Part shown: piece after piece, positions 1 through 5,190 of the stretch
Layout: every line of letters begins with the position of its first letter
Numbering within the stretch: the stretch's first letter is position 1
Origin: Bacteroidales bacterium
GTDB lineage: Bacteria; Bacteroidota; Bacteroidia; Bacteroidales; UBA1556
Direction of reading: 5' to 3'
Assembly: GCA_029939445.1 (NCBI GenBank)
Contig: JAOZSY010000096.1
Coordinates: 4,302 to 9,491, forward strand
Length of the DNA: 5,190 bases
Translations under genes and position numbers: made by a program
Notes under the pieces: generated by a model
What the model was told of the DNA's origin: nothing
Databases searched by the model: none
Seen by the model: the letters and a program-made list of their open reading frames with translations, nothing else

Positions 1-12
1 CCGTAAGGCAGG

Positions 13-867
13 CTAATTATCAATTCCTAATTCTAATTTATTCAAGCATTCCATATTTATTCCAAGCACATAATTATCAATAATGCCAATTTCTTTTGCA
101 GTATTTGAGCCTTTAAAGCCTTTAAAATCATCAGTTGAAATATTGTTTTTGTATGCATCAAGCATTGGCTTTGCAATTGGGAGATAAGACCAATGCCATT
201 TCTCCTCATTATAGCCAACACTTCTACCTGCGGTATAAACCTGGTAAAATCCATATTCTGCGGCATGTTTCTGCAACCAACTATATATTTTTAATCCATA
301 ACCACTTTCAAAGGTAGAATTTTCCAGACTATAGATATCCACATCCGTTCCCCAATGATGGCGAGAGCTTCCTGGCATTGATGAGTATTGGAGAATAATC
401 TTTGCTCGCTCTACTTCATCCTTTACTTGCAGGCTAAGGTTTTGTCCATTTACTTTTCGCTTACCTATCCATTTAGATTCCCAAATTAACTGCTGATGGT
501 AATTACTTCTAAAAGCTGAGATTATATTTAGCTTGAAACCATCTTTATTTGCGGCATCATACATTCTACAAAAAGCAGAATAAGCTTCCTTGCGCAAATA
601 TATTTTAGATTTAGAAGTATGTTCTTTTTCAATAATAGAGAAGTTAGTATCATTTTTGGGGACTACCCTACCCATTAACTCATCCTTTGTATAATTAATT
701 ATAATTGATGCATTTACGGTAACTGTATCTTCATTTTTTTTCTCTACTATAAAATTTGATGAATCAATAATTAATGTTTCTTTAATATCAATTGCATTAG
801 AATTTGAGCAGGCGCCCAAGGTCAGAATAGCAATCATAAGTATGATTTTCTTTAATATATCAAACAT
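13..867 (-). CDS. M15B-family (VanY/LdcB-like) D,D- or L,D-carboxypeptidase, predicted lipoprotein
   Basis: Predicted zinc metallopeptidase that removes the C-terminal D-alanine from peptidoglycan stem peptides in the periplasm. The 284-residue protein starts with a lipoprotein signal: lysines 6-7, a hydrophobic stretch, then lipobox L17-G18-A19-C20. The M15B fold follows at about 60-230. Its markers are the substrate-binding SAFRS motif (R120), the zinc motif SRHHWGTDVD (H170, G173, D177), and EKWHWSY (E222 as catalytic base, H225 as third zinc ligand). All expected catalytic residues are present; the Ala of the SxHxxGxAxD consensus is Asp175. A tail of about 50 residues follows the core. 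No acidic surface-export signal follows Cys20, so an inner-leaflet or periplasm-facing anchor is inferred. The ATG overlaps the lptD stop by one base (TAATG), which implies co-transcription and translational coupling. D,D- versus L,D-specificity cannot be decided from sequence. The stop codon is TAG; only 12 bases follow it, so any terminator lies outside the window. Confidence 0.9.
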   Translation of the reverse strand: MFDILKKIILMIAILTLGACSNSNAIDIKETLIIDSSNFIVEKKNEDTVTVNASIIINYTKDELMGRVVPKNDTNFSIIEKEHTSKSKIYLRKEAYSAFCRMYDAANKDGFKLNIISAFRSNYHQQLIWESKWIGKRKVNGQNLSLQVKDEVERAKIILQYSSMPGSSRHHWGTDVDIYSLENSTFESGYGLKIYSWLQKHAAEYGFYQVYTAGRSVGYNEEKWHWSYLPIAKPMLDAYKNNISTDDFKGFKGSNTAKEIGIIDNYVLGINMECLNKLELGIDN

Positions 868-3491
868 TAATAATCCCTCCAGTTTCTTTTTCTATTAAGT
901 TTAAGATCTTGTAATAATGGAGATTTAATTCGTAGCGTAATATTATAACTTCTATTGAAACCCATTGGAATCCAATTAAACATAAGCTCCCAACAATGCA
1001 AATCTCTATATATATCTACCGATGTATAGGTAAGCTCACCCGATTTAAAATCGTAACCTGTAGAACCACCTATTTTCCATTTTTTAGTAATATTAATACT
1101 ACCTCTAAAATTTAAGGTTTGTACAAAATCATAATCAAACTGCTGCAAACTAAGGTTATATATTTCTTTATAAGCAAAACTATAACTAAAGTTTGCCGAC
1201 CAGTTATTATTAAAATCTACATAATCAAATTTATGTTTATTTATTTCTTCCAGCTCAGCTTCTGTACCTACATTAGACTCATAATCTTTCTTCTTTTTAT
1301 CTCTTTTCTTTTTAAACGTTCCTGAATTAAGATTATAGTTAAAACTTAAATTAAAAGTACTTTTCTTCTTTCTAAGATATGTATTAGGAGTTACATTCCA
1401 GATAAACTCATTCACTCTAACACCGGCTGTATCAACTGCATAAAAATCCCAATAACCAGCATATCTAACACTCAAACCTTTAAATATTGTTGTACGAGCA
1501 GACACCTCCAAAGGAGCAAGAGCAAACTCATCAGCAGCAAGATTATATCTTGTACCAAATCGTAAGTTATCAAGAATTTTTATCTTCTTAGTACCACCAT
1601 TTACAGTATCCTTACCAAAAGGTATTTTAAGCTCAAATGTATTATCAAAATACAGCCCTACACTACCCGACTTACCATCATTAGGAGAGCCATACATCAT
1701 TCCATCGTACATACTATATCGTATTACTTCACCTTTGTCATTAGTATATTCTTGATAATAATTAAAAGGTTCAACGCCAAAATCGGGATGATAATTGAAA
1801 CTAAGTGTTGGAGTAATAACATGGCGCAGAGCTAATGGGCTATTCTTTGCCATATACATTCCATAAATACGTGTGGTTATTGATGAATTATAATCAAACT
1901 CATGCACTGCATTAAACCCTTGACTTCTATCCGTTACTAGGTGCGGAGGAACTATTTCCCCTTCAACAATAGTTGTATCATTTTCATAATATTTATTTAC
2001 AGATTGTAAATACCAACGTTCGGTAAGATTCACACTATTTGTCCAGTTAAATGAACCCATATTTACAGTGCTACTAATTGGAACAACATGTTTTACTCCA
2101 TTATCAAAATCTTCCCATTTTGTTTGCATAAAAACACTGTCATTAGTCTCCAAATTATTTCTAGCATCTAATTTATACGACATAGATATTTTCTCATACC
2201 ATCTTTTAGTACCCATTCCATTTTTCCTTTGAAAAGGATAAAATCTAGGTGTACTAAACGATATTTGTGGTAGAGTCATATCAATATCTCCTGATTTGGA
2301 GTTCTGAGAATGGTTAAAACTTCCCGTAAAATTATAACCATTACCAAATCTAGCACTATAAGAAATACTTGACATAATAGTATTTGTAAGATAATCCTGA
2401 GAAGTTGCTGGATTTAATTTATTATAGTTCTTACTTGCAAAATTTACATTTGCAGTAAACGAAGAATATGGATTCGCTTTTGGATCTTGCCTATGACTCC
2501 ATTTAAATTGGAACGTTTGATCTTCGTTATAGTTCTTAGTATCGGTTTCTCCATATTTATTATAAGCATAATTAAGAGCTACAGAACCATTACCTCTATA
2601 CCTGAAATTATATCTAGTAAGAGCTTTAATTGCCCAACTACCTCGTGTATATATATCTCCTCTTAACTGAAGATCGGCATGGTCGCCAAGACCCCAATAA
2701 TAACCACCATTGGTTAGATTATAACCCCTATTTTCTGAATATCCATATGAGGGGACAAGTATTCCATTGGAACGACTAGAAGTATTTGGGATAAAACCAA
2801 AAGGCATAACAAAAGGTAAAGGCACATCCTCAACTTCAATATATATAGGTCCGGTAACAATCTTATCATCAGGAATTACTTTACCTTTCTTAAATTTTAT
2901 TCGATAATGAGGATGTTTTGCACTACAGGTTGTAAAGTGACCCGTTTCTACATATATTATATCACTAGGCAACTTCTTTCCTTTTTTCATCCAAATAAAA
3001 ACATCACCTTGATTTTTGGTAACATCACTTATAAGCCCTTTTTTGCTATCAAAATTATACTCTATTATTCCAGCTTGATATTCTTCGCCAGCATCTTTAA
3101 ATACAGGAGCTCCTATAATCTCTCCTGTAGAATCTGGCACTCCTATAGCATAAACAGTATTTTTCTTAAAATCAAGCTCTATATATTCTGCTTTCAGAAT
3201 AATACCATCATAATTTACTACTGCATTATGGTATAAATATAACATCTCATTTTCTCTATCCATTATCAAACTATCGTCTGCAAGATAAATTGCTTTGGTT
3301 TTGAGATCCATGCTGGATTTCTTTTCCTCTATTTTTTGTTGCACAGCATCGCTATTAATGAGACTATCAGCTTTATTCACTAATGAATCCATTTTTTGAT
3401 TTTGCGCCACAACATTATTATTCACAAATAATGTTATTAACATAAATATCAATAATTTAAACAATATATTTGTTGATAATTTCGTTAACAA
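867..3491 (-). CDS. lptD: LPS-assembly outer membrane protein LptD (OstA/Imp), Bacteroidota type
   Basis: Outer-membrane end of the Lpt bridge: it receives lipopolysaccharide from the periplasmic LptA-like filament and inserts it into the outer leaflet. The protein has 874 residues (E. coli LptD has 784). It has a Sec signal peptide at 1-30 ending VVAQ, a short linker, and an OstA-like periplasmic beta-jellyroll domain at about 65-215. The start of the barrel carries the LptD signature: VPLPFVMPFGFIP (223-235, with gate-region prolines 224, 226, 230, 235) followed by SNGILVPSYGYS (241-252) and YYWGL. The remainder alternates as beta-barrel strands and ends in aromatic Tyr874, as expected for a BAM substrate. 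The only cysteines are C189 and C833. A lysine-rich loop lies at 726-736. The start is TTG: no in-frame ATG exists between it and the upstream in-frame stop (3585-3587). Met17 would give a 14-residue signal without basic residues. No LptE partner is visible in the window. It is co-transcribed with the downstream carboxypeptidase and divergent from the amidase. Confidence 0.93.
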   Translation of the reverse strand: MLTKLSTNILFKLLIFMLITLFVNNNVVAQNQKMDSLVNKADSLINSDAVQQKIEEKKSSMDLKTKAIYLADDSLIMDRENEMLYLYHNAVVNYDGIILKAEYIELDFKKNTVYAIGVPDSTGEIIGAPVFKDAGEEYQAGIIEYNFDSKKGLISDVTKNQGDVFIWMKKGKKLPSDIIYVETGHFTTCSAKHPHYRIKFKKGKVIPDDKIVTGPIYIEVEDVPLPFVMPFGFIPNTSSRSNGILVPSYGYSENRGYNLTNGGYYWGLGDHADLQLRGDIYTRGSWAIKALTRYNFRYRGNGSVALNYAYNKYGETDTKNYNEDQTFQFKWSHRQDPKANPYSSFTANVNFASKNYNKLNPATSQDYLTNTIMSSISYSARFGNGYNFTGSFNHSQNSKSGDIDMTLPQISFSTPRFYPFQRKNGMGTKRWYEKISMSYKLDARNNLETNDSVFMQTKWEDFDNGVKHVVPISSTVNMGSFNWTNSVNLTERWYLQSVNKYYENDTTIVEGEIVPPHLVTDRSQGFNAVHEFDYNSSITTRIYGMYMAKNSPLALRHVITPTLSFNYHPDFGVEPFNYYQEYTNDKGEVIRYSMYDGMMYGSPNDGKSGSVGLYFDNTFELKIPFGKDTVNGGTKKIKILDNLRFGTRYNLAADEFALAPLEVSARTTIFKGLSVRYAGYWDFYAVDTAGVRVNEFIWNVTPNTYLRKKKSTFNLSFNYNLNSGTFKKKRDKKKKDYESNVGTEAELEEINKHKFDYVDFNNNWSANFSYSFAYKEIYNLSLQQFDYDFVQTLNFRGSINITKKWKIGGSTGYDFKSGELTYTSVDIYRDLHCWELMFNWIPMGFNRSYNITLRIKSPLLQDLKLNRKRNWRDY
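875..880 (-). promoter_or_regulatory. Strong Shine-Dalgarno (GGAGGG) for the carboxypeptidase gene
   Basis: On the minus strand GGAGGG stands 7 bases before the ATG at 867. It is the only convincing Shine-Dalgarno in the window, and it supports that start. It lies inside the last codons of lptD (Asn-Trp-Arg-Asp-Tyr-stop; TGG AGG supplies the purines). Ribosomes ending lptD would therefore cover it, which fits stop-start coupling. Because the same bases encode the LptD C-terminus, the match could be a by-product of the protein sequence. Confidence 0.5.
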
Positions 3492-3529
3492 TTTACAGAT
3501 ATTCTTTAATAGTTTTAAACTCTTAATTT

Positions 3530-3537
3530 TATATTTG
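3530..3537 (+). promoter_or_regulatory. Candidate distal -7 box for the amidase operon (TATATTTG)
   Basis: TATATTTG is a perfect TAnnTTTG box on the plus strand. I find no TTG 17-23 bases upstream of it. If used, transcription would start near 3543 and leave an AT-rich 5' leader of about 150 bases before the amidase ATG. It lies inside the expected lptD leader, so the two transcripts would overlap by about 20 bases. It is an alternative to the closer candidate at 3645-3675. Confidence 0.25.
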
Positions 3538-3568
3538 TTAGATAAAATACACCAACATATATAAAAAT

Positions 3569-3601
3569 CAAAATTATAAAAACTTTACAAGTGAATTTCA
3601 A
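3569..3601 (-). promoter_or_regulatory. Candidate promoter of lptD (Bacteroidota-type -33/-7)
   Basis: Read on the minus strand, TTG (3601-3599), 22 bases, then TAATTTTG (3576-3569). This fits the published Bacteroidota pattern TTG-N17-23-TAnnTTTG. Transcription would begin near 3562-3564 and give a leader of about 70 bases before the TTG start codon at 3491. The surroundings are so AT-rich that a chance match is possible, but the position in the divergent spacer and the complete -7 box favour it. Confidence 0.45.
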
Positions 3602-3644
3602 TAATATTAAACATAAAGATAATATTTTTTTCACAATAGTTTTA

Positions 3645-3675
3645 TTGATTGCAATAACGTTTTATAATAATTTTT
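3645..3675 (+). promoter_or_regulatory. Candidate proximal promoter of the amidase gene
   Basis: TTG (3645-3647), a 20-base gap, then TAATTTTT (3668-3675), which matches TAnnTTTG at all but the last base. Transcription would begin near 3681, giving a leader of about 15 bases. No Shine-Dalgarno precedes the ATG at 3697, only A/T-rich sequence, as is usual in this phylum. The spacing is good but the -7 box is imperfect and the background is AT-rich. Confidence 0.3.
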
Positions 3676-3696
3676 ATTTTACAATAATAAATCAAT

Positions 3697-4818
3697 ATGC
3701 ATATTTATAAATATACATTATTAATTCTAACACTTATACTTAATAGTGCTTATAGCTCTATTGCTCAAGACGCATACAATATTGACAAAGTAGTTATTGA
3801 TGCAGGACACGGCGGCAAAGACTCTGGCGCTGTAGGTAAGCATTCTAAAGAGAAAACTATTGCACTATCTGTAGCCCTTAAAGTTGGCAAACTTATTAAT
3901 GATAATATAAAAGGAGTAGATATAATATACACAAGAGATAAGGATGTTTTTGTAGAACTGCATAAAAGAGCAGATATTGCTAATAAATCAAAGGCCGATG
4001 TTCTTATTTCTATACACTGTAATGCATCATCTAGCACTAAAGCAAAAGGAACCGAAACTTGGATTATTGGAACCTCTAGAAGTGAAAAAAACTTAGCCGT
4101 TGCCAAAAAAGAGAACGCTGCCATACTTTTGGAAGCTGACTACAGCAAAAATTATAATAATTTTGACCCAAATTCTACAGAGTCATATATTATGTTTGAA
4201 ATGCTTCAGAATTCTTATAGAGGCCAAAGCATGCTACTTGCCCAGAGTGTTCAAAATCAATTTAGAGACCGAATGCATAGAGTAGACAGAGGCGTTAAAG
4301 AAGCTGGATTTTTAGTGCTTGTTTATAGTACAATGCCAAGTATTCTTGTGGAGTTAGGATTCATTTCGAATGCTGAAGAAGAAAAGTTCCTTTTATCAGA
4401 ACAAGGTCAAGATTACTTAGCCTCAGCTATATATAGAGCATTTAGAGATTATAAAAACTCTATGGAAAAAGGTAAGGAAACTAGCGAGACAATTATTGAA
4501 GAAAAAGCCAATACCGTTGCTGACACTACCAAGGTGGATAATAAAAAAGAAGAATCTGCCTATTTTGGCGTTCAATTTACTACTTCTACAAGCATTAAGA
4601 AAGCAAGTGATTTTAAAAACATAGAAAACGTATGGCATTACTCACAAAATGGTTCCTACAAATATGTAAGTGGTGAATTTAGCAGTTTCAGTAAAGCTAA
4701 GAAAGCTTTGAAAAATATTACAAAATCGTATAGCGATGCTTTTATCGTATCGTTTATAAATGATAAGAGAGTCTCGCGCAAGGAGTGTGAGACTAAAATT
4801 AACGAACTAAATAAATAA
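3697..4818 (+). CDS. N-acetylmuramoyl-L-alanine amidase (Amidase_3, AmiA/B/C type) with C-terminal SPOR-like domain
   Basis: Zinc amidase that cuts the bond between N-acetylmuramic acid and L-alanine of the stem peptide, separating peptide from glycan during septum splitting or wall turnover in the periplasm. The 373-residue protein has a signal peptide at 1-24 (ending SIAQ). The catalytic domain spans about 30-252: VVIDAGHGGKDSG (zinc ligand H38), KEKT (zinc ligand E52), ISIHCNAS (zinc ligand H107), and ILVELGFISN (catalytic E219). Residues about 135-195 form an insert rich in charged residues and glutamine, in the place where AmiB/AmiC-type enzymes carry an autoinhibitory helix; regulation by an activator is inferred. 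A charged linker (253-287) leads to a SPOR-like domain at 288-355 (YFGVQF, YKYVSGEFSS, KAKKALKNI, DAFIVSF). SPOR domains bind denuded glycan strands at division sites. The start is ATG with no Shine-Dalgarno. The gene is followed after 44 bp by an MCE gene, without a visible terminator. Confidence 0.93.
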   Translation: MHIYKYTLLILTLILNSAYSSIAQDAYNIDKVVIDAGHGGKDSGAVGKHSKEKTIALSVALKVGKLINDNIKGVDIIYTRDKDVFVELHKRADIANKSKADVLISIHCNASSSTKAKGTETWIIGTSRSEKNLAVAKKENAAILLEADYSKNYNNFDPNSTESYIMFEMLQNSYRGQSMLLAQSVQNQFRDRMHRVDRGVKEAGFLVLVYSTMPSILVELGFISNAEEEKFLLSEQGQDYLASAIYRAFRDYKNSMEKGKETSETIIEEKANTVADTTKVDNKKEESAYFGVQFTTSTSIKKASDFKNIENVWHYSQNGSYKYVSGEFSSFSKAKKALKNITKSYSDAFIVSFINDKRVSRKECETKINELNK

Positions 4819-4828
4819 TATCGATATT
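4817..4828. repeat. Perfect 12-bp palindrome AATATCGATATT overlapping the amidase stop codon
   Basis: AATATCGATATT reads the same on both strands and includes the last two bases of the amidase TAA. It has no loop and no T-tract, so it is not an intrinsic terminator. It lies where the -33 element of the MCE promoter (box at 4847-4854) would be, so it could be an operator half-site pair. Chance is plausible in DNA this AT-rich. Confidence 0.3.
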
Positions 4829-4846
4829 CCGTCTTTATAATATCCT

Positions 4847-4854
4847 TAAATTTG
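4847..4854 (+). promoter_or_regulatory. Internal promoter -7 box (TAAATTTG) before the MCE gene
   Basis: TAAATTTG is a perfect TAnnTTTG box ending 8 bases before the MCE start codon at 4863. Transcription would begin about 5-7 bases downstream, giving a leader of only about 2-4 bases. No TTG lies 17-23 bases upstream, so the -33 element is weak or replaced. The MCE gene is probably transcribed both from here and by readthrough from the amidase gene. Confidence 0.45.
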
Positions 4855-4862
4855 CAAAACAT

Positions 4863-5190
4863 ATGAAGATAAGAAAAGAATTTATTATAGGAATAGTTGC
4901 AACAATTACACTTTTTGCTGCATATTGGGGTTTTTCATTCTTAAAGGGAAACGACATTTTTACAAAGGAAAGGGAACTCGTGCTTATATACGATAGAGTT
5001 GCTGGACTTAATGTGTCAAATCCTGTAAGCGTTAATGGGCTTAAAATAGGTAAAGTTTCTAAAATAAATTTTATAGAAAATGATAGCAATGCTCGCGTTT
5101 TAGTTCGCATAAAACTTACTAATGATATTGCTATACCTTCTAATACTGTTGCAATAATTAGAAGCGATTTTTTGGGAGTTAATAAAATTG
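4863..5190 (+). CDS. MCE/MlaD-family lipid-transport protein, N-terminal part (runs off the window)
   Basis: Predicted inner-membrane-anchored substrate-binding subunit of an MCE transport system, the family that carries phospholipids between inner and outer membranes. The 109 visible residues begin MKIRKEF and have one transmembrane helix at about 7-26 (IIGIVATITLFAAYWGF) that puts the rest in the periplasm. An MCE domain begins near residue 38: LVLIYDRVAGLNVSNPVSVN, then GLKIGKV (59-65), a beta-rich stretch, IAIPSNTVAIIRSDFLG (89-105) and VNKI at the edge. These match the MCE pattern of GL...G.pV...G..vG.V.....ip......s...lG. The 3' end is missing, so the usual C-terminal coiled coil cannot be seen. 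The ATG is preceded by no Shine-Dalgarno, but a promoter box is close. The ATPase and permease partners (MlaF/MlaE-like) are not in this window. A symbol such as mlaD would be by family only. Confidence 0.9.
   Translation, partial: MKIRKEFIIGIVATITLFAAYWGFSFLKGNDIFTKERELVLIYDRVAGLNVSNPVSVNGLKIGKVSKINFIENDSNARVLVRIKLTNDIAIPSNTVAIIRSDFLGVNKI

Noticed and set aside
1..12. GC-richer bases after the carboxypeptidase stop (CCTGCCTTACGG on the minus strand), possibly one arm of a terminator hairpin.
   Set aside because: The other arm and any T-tract would lie outside the window, so it cannot be supported.
2907..3236. 109-codon open frame on the plus strand inside lptD.
   Set aside because: It is antisense to the LptD periplasmic domain. 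Its Tyr/Ile/Phe-rich translation is typical of AT-rich shadow frames.
3538..3558. Six-codon reading frame (ATG to TAA, minus strand) in the presumed lptD leader, a possible leader peptide.
   Set aside because: It is too short, has no ribosome-binding site and no attenuator-like codon pattern. It is expected by chance.
3603..3631. Inverted repeat AATATTA/TAATATT (3603-3609 and 3620-3626, 10-base loop) followed by five Ts, resembling an intrinsic terminator.
   Set aside because: The 7-bp stem is all A/T and too weak, and it lies in a divergent promoter spacer where no plus-strand gene ends. The AT-rich background explains it; ATAATATT also occurs there as a direct repeat (3601-3608, 3619-3626).
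3765..4124. 119-codon open frame on the minus strand inside the amidase gene.
   Set aside because: It is antisense to a clearly coding gene with catalytic motifs, and its translation shows no recognisable domain. It is a shadow frame.
1..5190. Search for mobile elements, CRISPR repeats, tRNA or rRNA genes, toxin-antitoxin or defence genes.
   Set aside because: Four envelope genes fill nearly the whole window. No terminal repeats, spaced direct repeats, cloverleaf-like sequence or matching protein motifs were seen.

Overview
The window looks like ordinary chromosomal DNA of a member of the Bacteroidota. It is very AT-rich. The genes have almost no Shine-Dalgarno sequences, signal peptides end in Ala-Gln (VVAQ, SIAQ), and TAnnTTTG-type -7 promoter boxes lie upstream of genes. 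The LptD protein also has the Bacteroidota form, with TTC...HPHY and LHCWE motifs. Nothing in the sequence lets me name a genus.

Layout: two divergent gene pairs are separated by a 205-bp AT-rich spacer (3492-3696). To the left, on the minus strand, are an LptD-type outer-membrane LPS-assembly protein (867-3491, TTG start) and an M15B-type D,D-/L,D-carboxypeptidase lipoprotein (13-867). The second start overlaps the lptD stop by one base (TAATG). To the right, on the plus strand, are an AmiA/B/C-type N-acetylmuramoyl-L-alanine amidase with a C-terminal SPOR-like domain (3697-4818) and, 44 bp further on, the first 109 codons of an MCE/MlaD-family lipid-transport protein (4863 to the window edge). 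The MCE gene has its own perfect -7 promoter box, only 8 bp before its ATG.

All four products act in the cell envelope. LptD inserts lipopolysaccharide into the outer leaflet. The MCE protein belongs to a family that moves phospholipids between membranes. The amidase and the carboxypeptidase trim peptidoglycan peptides, one at the glycan-peptide bond and the other at the peptide end. The arrangement suggests coordinated envelope growth, but the genes need not form one complex.

I see no mobile element, CRISPR array, RNA gene, toxin-antitoxin pair or defence cassette, and no evidence for a wholly new system. The points worth a second look are small: the exactly two cysteines of LptD, its TTG start, the ribosome-binding site embedded in its last codons, the near-leaderless promoter of the MCE gene, and the divergent SPOR-like tail of the amidase.
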